DNA of 43,091 bases, taken from NCBI GenBank assembly GCA_905236165.1, contig CAJOOC010000102.1, positions 1-43,091 of the forward strand. Direction: 5' to 3'. Shown in pieces: positions 6,995 through 13,676 of the stretch; positions within the stretch are counted from its first letter, which is position 1, and every line of letters begins with the position of its first letter. Below the pieces are notes generated by a model. It was not told where the DNA came from. It did not search any database and saw nothing but the letters and a program-made list of their open reading frames with translations. This DNA is from an uncultured Prevotella sp. GTDB taxonomy: Bacteria > Bacteroidota > Bacteroidia > Bacteroidales > Bacteroidaceae. A program made the translations under genes and the position numbers.

Positions 6995-7597
6995 TTACTT
7001 ATTCGTTGAAACGAACCAGCTGTTGATAGCTGTGTCATAGTGAGAGCTTACGCCGAAGGCACGTGTGGCAAACATGCGACGCTGCTCAAGAGTGGTCTGT
7101 GCACCATTCTCCTTGAGGATATCGAGAAGCACGCCATACTCAGCCTTGGAAGGCACGATGACTACATCGTTAAAGTTCTTTGCTCCGGCACGTATGAGAG
7201 AGATACCGCCGATGTCTATCTTCTCAATGATATCTGCTTCTGAAGCACCTTCTGCCACTGTCTGCTCAAAAGGATAGAGGTCTACGATAACGAGGTCTAT
7301 CTCAGGTATCTCATACTTTGCCATCTGCTCCTGATCACTCTGCAGGCTGCGACGGCCAAGGATTCCACCGAACACCTTTGGATGAAGCGTCTTCACGCGT
7401 CCACCGAGGATGCTGGGATATGTCGTAACGTTCTCAACGGCCTCACACTCGTAGCCAAGAGACTCTATAAACTTCTGCGTACCACCTGTAGAAAGGAATT
7501 TCACTCCTTCTGAATTCAACTTTGCGAGCAGCTCGTCGAGGCCGTCCTTATGGAACACACTGACGAGAGCGGTCTTTATTTTCTTTACTTCGGACAT
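6995..7597 (-). CDS. purH: Stand-alone IMP cyclohydrolase (PurH N-terminal domain)
   Basis: A 200-aa protein equal to only the N-terminal, MGS-like IMP cyclohydrolase domain of bifunctional PurH, which closes FAICAR to IMP in the last step of purine synthesis. Expected motifs are present: STGGTQKF, GGRVKTLHPKVFGGIL with the active-site Lys-Thr, DLYPF, IEKIDIGGISLIRA and AKNFNDVVIV. The protein stops right after the domain (SSHYDTAINSWF). The roughly 300-residue AICAR formyltransferase domain is absent, and only 68 nt separate the stop from mreB, so no remnant remains. The formyltransferase step must be encoded elsewhere. MSEVKKIK at 7597 is preferred over the track start at 7672, which adds a 25-aa extension overlapping leader sequence. 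Confidence 0.9.
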   Translation of the reverse strand: MSEVKKIKTALVSVFHKDGLDELLAKLNSEGVKFLSTGGTQKFIESLGYECEAVENVTTYPSILGGRVKTLHPKVFGGILGRRSLQSDQEQMAKYEIPEIDLVIVDLYPFEQTVAEGASEADIIEKIDIGGISLIRAGAKNFNDVVIVPSKAEYGVLLDILKENGAQTTLEQRRMFATRAFGVSSHYDTAINSWFVSTNK

Positions 7598-7637
7598 GAA
7601 TATAAATTTTATAAATACGTAAAAAACAAACGGGGCT

Positions 7638-7654
7638 AAGGCAGCCTGCCTTAA
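7638..7654. other. Palindrome in the purH leader
   Basis: TAAGGCAGCCTGCCTTA is a near-perfect palindrome (8-bp arms about one central base) between the purH promoter and its ATG. It could be a leader hairpin or an operator. No T-tract follows on either strand, so it is not a typical terminator. Confidence 0.5.
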
Positions 7655-7685
7655 CCACTGGCGTGATGTCACTCTTTTTGCGGCA

Positions 7686-7717
7686 CAAAATTACTAAAAA
7701 AGAATGATATACACAAA
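7686..7717 (-). promoter_or_regulatory. Promoter of purH-mre-mrdA operon
   Basis: On the minus strand TTTG (complement CAAA at 7714-7717), 20 nt, then TAATTTTG (complement CAAAATTA at 7686-7693). This is a full match to the Bacteroidota consensus, about 90 nt before the purH start and divergent from the rlpA promoter. Confidence 0.75.
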
Positions 7718-7764
7718 TTTTGCAGACATATTTAATAAAAAGTACTCAAAACTTGACGTATTTG

Positions 7765-7795
7765 TTTGCCCTAAGGCACAAATGTATTACCTTTG
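7765..7795 (+). promoter_or_regulatory. Promoter of rlpA
   Basis: TTTG at 7765-7768, 19 nt, then TACCTTTG at 7788-7795, a perfect Bacteroidota promoter. Because the -7 element covers the ORF-track start at 7793, translation of the next gene must begin further downstream. Confidence 0.85.
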
Positions 7796-7822
7796 CAGAC
7801 GTATGGGCGCAGTGATGCCCCC

Positions 7823-8356
7823 ATGCAAAAGAGAAATCCCACCAAGCCTATGATATTTCTACAACATCATGCCCGTCATATTATGGCGGCCTGTCTGTGT
7901 CTGTCTATTTTCACTGTGCTGATGCTGCCAATGGCCTCACATGCGCAACAGAAAGGTAAGGCTTCCTACTACTCGCGTCGTGCCAACGGAGCACGCACCA
8001 GCAGTGGTGTTCGCCTGAACAACGACTCATTGGTATGTGCCCACAAAATGCACCCCTTTGGCACACTGTTGCTTGTAAAGAACCCCGCCAACGGCAAGGA
8101 GGTGGTGGTGAAGGTGATAGACCGCGGGCCACACGTTCGCGGACGTATCATCGACCTGTCATACGAAGCCGCCCGCAGGCTGGGCATCCTCGCTGCAGGC
8201 GTGGCGATGGTTGAAGTATCGGTATACGACCCCGACCTGCATGTGCCCATGCGGCCCAAGGACCAGTCGATGCCAGAGCTGGAACTGGAAATGACGGCAG
8301 AAAAGGACGAGGGTGATATTACCCCCGAATGGCAAAAAGACAAAAAAGCCAAATAA
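7823..8356 (+). CDS. rlpA: RlpA-like septal ring lytic transglycosylase family protein
   Basis: A 177-aa secreted protein with a long N-terminal signal region ending near ASHAQQ, followed by a double-psi beta-barrel domain. KASYYSRRANGARTSSG, CAHKMHPFGTLLLVKN and VKVIDRGPHVRGRIIDLSYEAA are the RlpA hallmarks, including the conserved His and Asp of the barrel. RlpA proteins cleave or bind denuded glycan strands; the SPOR domain is absent, replaced by a short acidic tail. The start at 7823 (MQKRNP) is chosen because the promoter occupies 7765-7795; 7850 is a possible alternative. cca follows 3 nt downstream. Confidence 0.88.
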   Translation: MQKRNPTKPMIFLQHHARHIMAACLCLSIFTVLMLPMASHAQQKGKASYYSRRANGARTSSGVRLNNDSLVCAHKMHPFGTLLLVKNPANGKEVVVKVIDRGPHVRGRIIDLSYEAARRLGILAAGVAMVEVSVYDPDLHVPMRPKDQSMPELELEMTAEKDEGDITPEWQKDKKAK

Positions 8357-8359
8357 AGA

Positions 8360-9811
8360 ATGAAAGAATATACTGATGCCGAACTGGCACAGATACTTGA
8401 CAAACCAATATTCCGCACCATCTCCGAAGTAGCCGACGAACTACAGCTGGAGTGCTATGTCGTGGGAGGTTACGTCAGGGATATTTTCCTTGAACGACCC
8501 TCCGATGACATTGACTGTGTCGTGGTTGGCTCAGGCATAGAGATGGCAACAGCCGTGAAGAAACGTCTGGGACGCCGTGCACACCTCTCTGTATTCAAGA
8601 ACTTTGGAACGGCACAGGTGAAGACAGGTCCTATGGAGCTGGAGTTTGTTGGAGCCAGGCGCGAGTCCTACCAACACGACTCAAGGAAACCCATCGTGGA
8701 AGACGGCACTTTGGAGGATGACCAGAACCGCCGCGACTTCACCATCAACGCAATGGCGATATGCCTCAACAAGGAGCGCTTTGGCGAACTCGTTGACCCC
8801 TTCGGTGGCCTTGACGACCTATGGGATGGCATCATCCGCACCCCACTCGACCCGGACATCACCTTTTCAGATGATCCGCTGAGGATGCTTCGCTGCATAC
8901 GCTTCGCCACGAGGTTCAGGTTCTATATTGAGGATGAAACCTTCGACGCGTTGCAGCGCAATGCTGAACGGCTGAAGATTATCTCCTTTGAGCGTATCAG
9001 CGAGGAGCTGAACAAGATTCTGATGACACAGACTCCCAGCAGAGGCTTCGTCGACATGCAGAGGGCGGGGCTGTTAGAGCTCATCCTGCCTGAATTGTCG
9101 GCTATGGACATGGTGGAAGAGCGCAACGGCAAGGCTCACAAGAACAATTTCTTCCACACGCTGGAGGTACTTGACAACGTAGCCGCAAGCACCGACGGCA
9201 CAACAGATATTCCTGACAAGGAACACATACTGTGGCTGCGTTGGGCTGCATTGCTCCACGATATCGGCAAGCCAAAGAGCAAACGCTGGGACAACTTGCA
9301 GGGATGGACTTTCCATGCACACAATACCATAGGTGCCAGAATGATACCAGGAATCTTCAGACGGCTGAAGCTCCCCCTTGACATGAAGATGAAGTATGTA
9401 CAGGCATTGGTGGAACTGCACATGCGACCTATCAACATCGCCGACAATGAGGTCACCGATAGCGCTGTGCGCAGGCTCGTCAATGATGCCGGCGATTATA
9501 TCGACGACCTGCTGATACTCTGCGAGGCCGACATTACGAGCAAGAACGAGGTGCGCAAACGTAACTTCAGGAACAACTACCAGCTCGTGCGTGAGAAGAT
9601 TGAAGACCTGAAGGAACGCGACTTCAAACGCCTTCTGCAGCCCGTCATTGACGGCAATGAGATTATGGAGCTCTTCCACCTGCCCCCGTCGCGCGAGGTG
9701 GGGATACTGAAGCAGTACCTGAAGGATGCCGTGCTTGACGGCATCGTTGAGAATGAGCGCGACCCCCTCATGGCTCTTCTGCTGGACAAAGCAAAGGAAA
9801 TGGGGATTTAG
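8360..9811 (+). CDS. cca: CCA-adding tRNA nucleotidyltransferase with HD domain
   Basis: A 483-aa class II polymerase-beta-like nucleotidyltransferase. The catalytic head has VVGGYVRD and the metal-binding DDIDCVV (about residues 33-55), RRDFTINAM, and the RNA-binding neck with DDPLRMLRCIRFATRF. A C-terminal HD phosphohydrolase domain has LLHDIGKPKSK. It adds or repairs the 3' CCA of tRNAs; the tRNA-Gln in this window lacks encoded CCA. It is cotranscribed with rlpA (3-nt gap). Poly(A) polymerase is the alternative assignment, but the HD domain and length fit CCA enzymes of this phylum. Confidence 0.93.
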   Translation: MKEYTDAELAQILDKPIFRTISEVADELQLECYVVGGYVRDIFLERPSDDIDCVVVGSGIEMATAVKKRLGRRAHLSVFKNFGTAQVKTGPMELEFVGARRESYQHDSRKPIVEDGTLEDDQNRRDFTINAMAICLNKERFGELVDPFGGLDDLWDGIIRTPLDPDITFSDDPLRMLRCIRFATRFRFYIEDETFDALQRNAERLKIISFERISEELNKILMTQTPSRGFVDMQRAGLLELILPELSAMDMVEERNGKAHKNNFFHTLEVLDNVAASTDGTTDIPDKEHILWLRWAALLHDIGKPKSKRWDNLQGWTFHAHNTIGARMIPGIFRRLKLPLDMKMKYVQALVELHMRPINIADNEVTDSAVRRLVNDAGDYIDDLLILCEADITSKNEVRKRNFRNNYQLVREKIEDLKERDFKRLLQPVIDGNEIMELFHLPPSREVGILKQYLKDAVLDGIVENERDPLMALLLDKAKEMGI

Positions 9812-9865
9812 GCCATGGCGTAAGTTTCAGCATAACAATACATGGTCTGCTATAGCATTGCAGCG

Positions 9866-9905
9866 AAAAGAGGTTGCCACGATATCGTAGCAACCTCTTT
9901 TTGTT
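9866..9905. terminator. Bidirectional terminator between cca and fba
   Basis: AAAAGAGGTTGC (9866-9877) pairs with GCAACCTCTTTT (9890-9901); the intervening ACGATATCGT is also palindromic. A T-run follows on the plus strand and the mirrored A-run serves the minus strand. It lies between the convergent cca and fba genes. Confidence 0.88.
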
Positions 9906-9958
9906 ATTGTCTATGGAGCCGTGGTTCACCTATTTGCCATGCTCCTTAGTCTGCAGTA

Positions 9959-10963
9959 TTACTTCGCTAACTTTCCGTTAGAGCCCAGCACATCAACAAT
10001 CTTATGGATGTACATCTGCTTCATTGCATCGCGGGCTGGGGTGAGATACTGACGTGGGTCGAAGTGACCAGGGTTCTCAGCAAGATACTTACGGATAGCA
10101 GCGGTCATAGCCAGACGTGAGTCAGAGTCGATGTTGATCTTACAAACAGCCGACTTTGAAGCTTCGCGCAGCTGCTCCTCTGGAATACCTACTGCATCAG
10201 GCAGCTTGCCGCCATACTCGTTGATAGTGTCGACGCAGTCCTGAGGAACGGAAGAAGAACCGTGGAGCACGATTGGGAAGCCAGGAAGCTTCTTCTCTAT
10301 CTCGTGAAGGATGTCGAATGCAAGTGGTGGAGGCACGAGCTTACCAGTCTTTGGGTCGCGTGTGCACTGCTCTGGTGTGAACTTGTATGCACCGTGAGAG
10401 GTACCGATAGAGATTGCGAGAGAGTCGCAGCCTGTGCGTGTTGCGAAATCGATAACCTCCTCAGGCTTAGTGTAGTGAGACTCCTCAGAAGCCACTTCAT
10501 CCTCTACACCGGCCAGCACACCCAGCTCAGCCTCTACTGTTACGTCAAACTGATGAGCATACTCTACCACCTTCTTTGTGATGGCGATATTCTCTTCGTA
10601 AGGCAGTGAAGAGCCGTCGAACATTACTGAAGAGAAACCTGTGTCGATACAGTCCTTACAGGTCTCAAAGCTGTCACCATGATCCAGGTGAAGTACTATC
10701 TCTGGGTTCTCGCAGCCGAGCTCCTTGGCATAAGCCACAGCACCCTCTGCCATGTAGCGCAGGATGGTTGGGTTAGCGTATTTGCGAGCTCCGCGTGACA
10801 CCTGCATGATAACAGGAGACTTTGTCTCTACAGCAGCCATCACGATAGCCTGCATCTGCTCCATTGTGTTGAAGTTGAAAGCCGGAATAGCATAGCCGCC
10901 GGCAACAGCGCGCTTGAACATCTCACGAGTGTTAACAAGGCCTAAGTCTTTGTAATTTACCAT
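9959..10963 (-). CDS. fba: Class II fructose-1,6-bisphosphate aldolase
   Basis: A 334-aa zinc-dependent aldolase that splits fructose-1,6-bisphosphate to DHAP and glyceraldehyde-3-phosphate in glycolysis. AIPAFNFNTMEQ, the zinc-ligand region HLDHGDSFE, VEAELGVLAGVED, the second His in SIGTSHGAYKF and the third in VLHGSSSVP are all visible. The protein is full length for the Bacteroidales enzyme. It is monocistronic by appearance, with a good promoter upstream (11019-11050) and a bidirectional terminator downstream. Codon use is strongly biased, as expected of a highly expressed gene. Confidence 0.96.
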   Translation of the reverse strand: MVNYKDLGLVNTREMFKRAVAGGYAIPAFNFNTMEQMQAIVMAAVETKSPVIMQVSRGARKYANPTILRYMAEGAVAYAKELGCENPEIVLHLDHGDSFETCKDCIDTGFSSVMFDGSSLPYEENIAITKKVVEYAHQFDVTVEAELGVLAGVEDEVASEESHYTKPEEVIDFATRTGCDSLAISIGTSHGAYKFTPEQCTRDPKTGKLVPPPLAFDILHEIEKKLPGFPIVLHGSSSVPQDCVDTINEYGGKLPDAVGIPEEQLREASKSAVCKINIDSDSRLAMTAAIRKYLAENPGHFDPRQYLTPARDAMKQMYIHKIVDVLGSNGKLAK

Positions 10964-11018
10964 AGTTTCTTTATTCTTAAAAAGTTATCAAATACTTCAC
11001 AAGTCAATATGATAACTG

Positions 11019-11050
11019 CAAAATTAGCAAATAATTTCATACCTCACAAA
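11019..11050 (-). promoter_or_regulatory. Promoter of fba
   Basis: On the minus strand TTTG (complement at 11047-11050), 20 nt, then TAATTTTG (complement CAAAATTA at 11019-11026). It is about 55 nt upstream of the fba ATG. Confidence 0.8.
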
Positions 11051-11124
11051 TTATTTGCTCGAAAAAGTCTCAGGGCTTGGATAAATTCGGCTTTTTGCTA
11101 ACTACGCTTAGCATTCATGCGGTG

Positions 11125-12036
11125 TCAGTTAAGCCTAAGTTTCGTCACCTTCACCTCTTCGTGAAGGAACATGGCGGCACACTCCTTGAAGCGCTCCGGC
11201 GATTCCGTAGTATAGTAGCGTATTGTGCCTCCCTCTGAACAATTGGCCGACATCTCCGGGTGACGAAGCAGATAGTCTTCCAGGGCCGCAGCTACGTATT
11301 CTCCCTGCGGCATGATGCTTATCCCCTGCGGCACTGCCTTGCGCAATGCGCCCATCAACAATGGATAATGGGTGCATCCCAGAAGGATTGTGTCGATAAG
11401 GGGGTCTTTCTCTAACAGTTGCTGTATGCGCTTCTTTACGAAGAAGTCTGCTCCCTCGCTGTCTGCCTCACCGGCTTCGACGATGGCAGCCCAAAGGGGG
11501 CAGGCCTGTCCCGTCACCGTGATGTCGGGATAGAACTTGGCTATCTCAAGCGAATAGCTCTTGGAGCGTATGGTACCCTCCGTTGCCACTATGCCTACGT
11601 GGCGCGTTGTGGTAAGCTTTCCCACCACCTCCACCGTAGGTCGTATCACACCCAGTACCCTGTATCCGGCCTGCTCCATTGTAAGGCTGCCTGCCAGCTT
11701 CTTGGCCTCGGGCGCGGTGAGGCCTTCACAATAGGAGCGGAGAATGTCAGGATAGCTAATCAGCGGCTGCGTGAGGTCATTCTGCTGAATGGTACGCAGT
11801 GCCTTTGCCGATGCGGTGTTACATCCCAGGACGACAAGGCGGCAACCCATGCCGAAGAGTGTCATCACGGCCTCTCGTGTAAATTCATATACCACGTCAA
11901 AGGAGCGTGAACCATATGGTGCACGGGCATTGTCGCCGAGATATATGAAGTCCCGGTGCGGCAGGCGGCGACGCAACTGCTGCAGTATCGTCAGACCGCC
12001 ATAACCAGAGTCGAAAATGCCTATAGCTCCTGGCAT
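11125..12036 (-). CDS. murI: Glutamate racemase
   Basis: A 303-aa glutamate racemase making D-glutamate for the peptidoglycan stem peptide. FDSGYGGLT with the first-half motif, GDNARAPYG, LGCNTASAKA with one catalytic Cys and LLGCTHYPLL with the other are present. It is somewhat longer than the usual 260-280 aa, with a C-terminal extension after the racemase core (GTIRYYTTESPERFKECA). It is the last gene of the uppS-bamA-skp cluster, 23 nt after the third skp gene. Confidence 0.95.
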   Translation of the reverse strand: MPGAIGIFDSGYGGLTILQQLRRRLPHRDFIYLGDNARAPYGSRSFDVVYEFTREAVMTLFGMGCRLVVLGCNTASAKALRTIQQNDLTQPLISYPDILRSYCEGLTAPEAKKLAGSLTMEQAGYRVLGVIRPTVEVVGKLTTTRHVGIVATEGTIRSKSYSLEIAKFYPDITVTGQACPLWAAIVEAGEADSEGADFFVKKRIQQLLEKDPLIDTILLGCTHYPLLMGALRKAVPQGISIMPQGEYVAAALEDYLLRHPEMSANCSEGGTIRYYTTESPERFKECAAMFLHEEVKVTKLRLN

Positions 12037-12059
12037 CGTGGGGGGATGGGATGGTTGGA

Positions 12060-12554
12060 CTACTTGAGCTTACTTGTGATATTCTCAGAGTAGTTAGGGT
12101 TGATGTAAGGACATGCCTTGCTATCGGTATCGATGATGAGCATGTATTCCTGCTTTGACGTCAGAGCCTGGATTGCAGCATTGATGCGTTCCAAAGCAGG
12201 AGCGAGGGCGCCCTCTTCGGCCTCCTTGAGGCGCTTCTGAGAGTCCTTCTTGAACTGCTCATTACGGTTGAGGAGCTCCTGCAGGTCTGCCTGACGCTTC
12301 TTTTTGATGGCCGCATCGAGGAGGGACTGTTGCTCAAGGAACAGCTCATATCTCTCCGTAAACTCCTTCTGTGCGGCATCGAGTTCAGACATTGCCTGCT
12401 GCCGCTGCTTCTCCACCCCCTTCATGGCTGCCTGATAAGTGGCATCAGCAGCAAGGACGGCACGGGTGGAGTAATAACCTATCTTCGCCTGCTGCGCCAT
12501 TGTCATGGTGCAACAAGCGAAGATAATTGTCGTTATCAGTATTAATCGTTTCAT
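12060..12554 (-). CDS. Skp/OmpH family periplasmic chaperone, third paralogue
   Basis: A 164-aa secreted protein with an N-terminal signal peptide (cleavage near TMAQQ), a long charged helical middle region (about residues 40-115, rich in Q, E and K) and a short beta C-terminus (YMLIIDTDS). This is the OmpH/Skp architecture: a trimer whose helical tentacles hold unfolded outer-membrane proteins for BamA. It begins 2 nt after the preceding skp gene. Typical genomes carry one or two copies here; this one has three. Confidence 0.9.
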   Translation of the reverse strand: MKRLILITTIIFACCTMTMAQQAKIGYYSTRAVLAADATYQAAMKGVEKQRQQAMSELDAAQKEFTERYELFLEQQSLLDAAIKKKRQADLQELLNRNEQFKKDSQKRLKEAEEGALAPALERINAAIQALTSKQEYMLIIDTDSKACPYINPNYSENITSKLK

Positions 12555-12556
12555 TC

Positions 12557-13057
12557 TTACTTAAGCTTGTTAATCTCAGCCTTCACTTCTGAAGTAACAT
12601 CCTTTGAGCCTGTGCCAACATAGAGAGCGGCGCTCTGCTCAAAAATATATGTGTACTGTCCGGCCTTGCCTACATTCTGTATAGCCGTCATAATCTTCTG
12701 CTGGATAGGCTGCATCTTCTCCTGCTGCTGCTTCTGGAACTCCTGCTGGTTCTGCTGTGCGGTCTGCTGGATCTTCTGATACATCTCCTGCAGCTTAGCC
12801 TCCTGTTCCTCCTGAGCTGAAGCACTCATGGTAGCCTTTGCCTTGTCATACTCCTCAGCCTTACGCTGTAACTCTTCCTGCATAGCCTTGAGGTCATTCT
12901 CATACTGCTGCGCAATGGCCTGCAGTTCACCATTAACCTTGGTCAGTTCAGGGAGGGTTGTCATGATAGCCTGCGAGTCAACGTGGCCGAACTTCTGTGC
13001 ATTTGCGCTAAGAGTCAGTGCAAACATTGCAACGAGTGCGATGATAGTTTTTTTCAT
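12557..13057 (-). CDS. Skp/OmpH family periplasmic chaperone, second paralogue
   Basis: A 166-aa Skp-like chaperone with signal peptide (LTLSANAQK), the beta strand KFGHVDSQAIM, a strongly coiled-coil Gln/Glu/Lys-rich helix (about residues 45-115), then YTYIFEQSAALYVG. It is the most canonical of the three paralogues. It is tightly coupled with its downstream neighbour (2-nt gap). A 58-nt AT-rich spacer separates it from the upstream skp gene and holds TATATATAAATAAGGT, also seen before the DUF6089 gene. Confidence 0.92.
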   Translation of the reverse strand: MKKTIIALVAMFALTLSANAQKFGHVDSQAIMTTLPELTKVNGELQAIAQQYENDLKAMQEELQRKAEEYDKAKATMSASAQEEQEAKLQEMYQKIQQTAQQNQQEFQKQQQEKMQPIQQKIMTAIQNVGKAGQYTYIFEQSAALYVGTGSKDVTSEVKAEINKLK

Positions 13058-13115
13058 TGTTGTTGTTATGAATTTTGTTGTTGTTTGTTAATACCTTATT
13101 TATATATATAATAAA

Positions 13116-13649
13116 TCAATATCCCAGTTTCTGCAGCACCTCATTTGAGATATCTATCTTTGGCGAGGCATAGATGATGCCATTGTCGGCAGCACGGTCT
13201 ATGACCATCTGATAGCCACGAAGCTCCGATACCTCCTTGACGGCATTGTATATCTCCTCCTGTATTGGCGACATGAGGCTCTCACGCTTCTTGAAGAGCT
13301 CGCCTTCCGGTCCGAAGTACTTCTTCTTCAGGTCGGCAGCCTCTTTCTCTTTCTGGGTTATGGCATCCTGACGCGCCACTTTCTGTTCCTGTGAGAGGAA
13401 CACCACCTCATTCTGATAGTTACGGTACATCGTAGCCGCCTCTGTGTTGAGAGCCTCCACCTCAGCCTGCCAGCGCTTGCTAACCTGGCTGAGCTGCTCG
13501 CTGGCACGCTCATAGGCAGGGATGTTCTTCAGTACATACTCCATATCGATGAGAGCATACTTCTGTGCTGACGCCTGAAGGATGAACAGCGATGAGCCGA
13601 GTGCGAGCATCACCGCCATCATCATTATTTTCTTTGTTGTCGTTTTCAT
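13116..13649 (-). CDS. Skp/OmpH family periplasmic chaperone, first paralogue
   Basis: A 177-aa Skp-like protein directly downstream of bamA (27 nt). It has a signal peptide ending ASAQ, YALIDMEYVLKNIPAYERA, a long helical segment with alternating charge (about 55-125) and a C-terminal YQMVIDRAADNG. The role is chaperoning nascent outer-membrane proteins through the periplasm toward the BamA protein encoded next to it. Confidence 0.92.
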   Translation of the reverse strand: MKTTTKKIMMMAVMLALGSSLFILQASAQKYALIDMEYVLKNIPAYERASEQLSQVSKRWQAEVEALNTEAATMYRNYQNEVVFLSQEQKVARQDAITQKEKEAADLKKKYFGPEGELFKKRESLMSPIQEEIYNAVKEVSELRGYQMVIDRAADNGIIYASPKIDISNEVLQKLGY

Positions 13650-13676
13650 TGTTTTGTCTGTATTATGAGTTAAACA

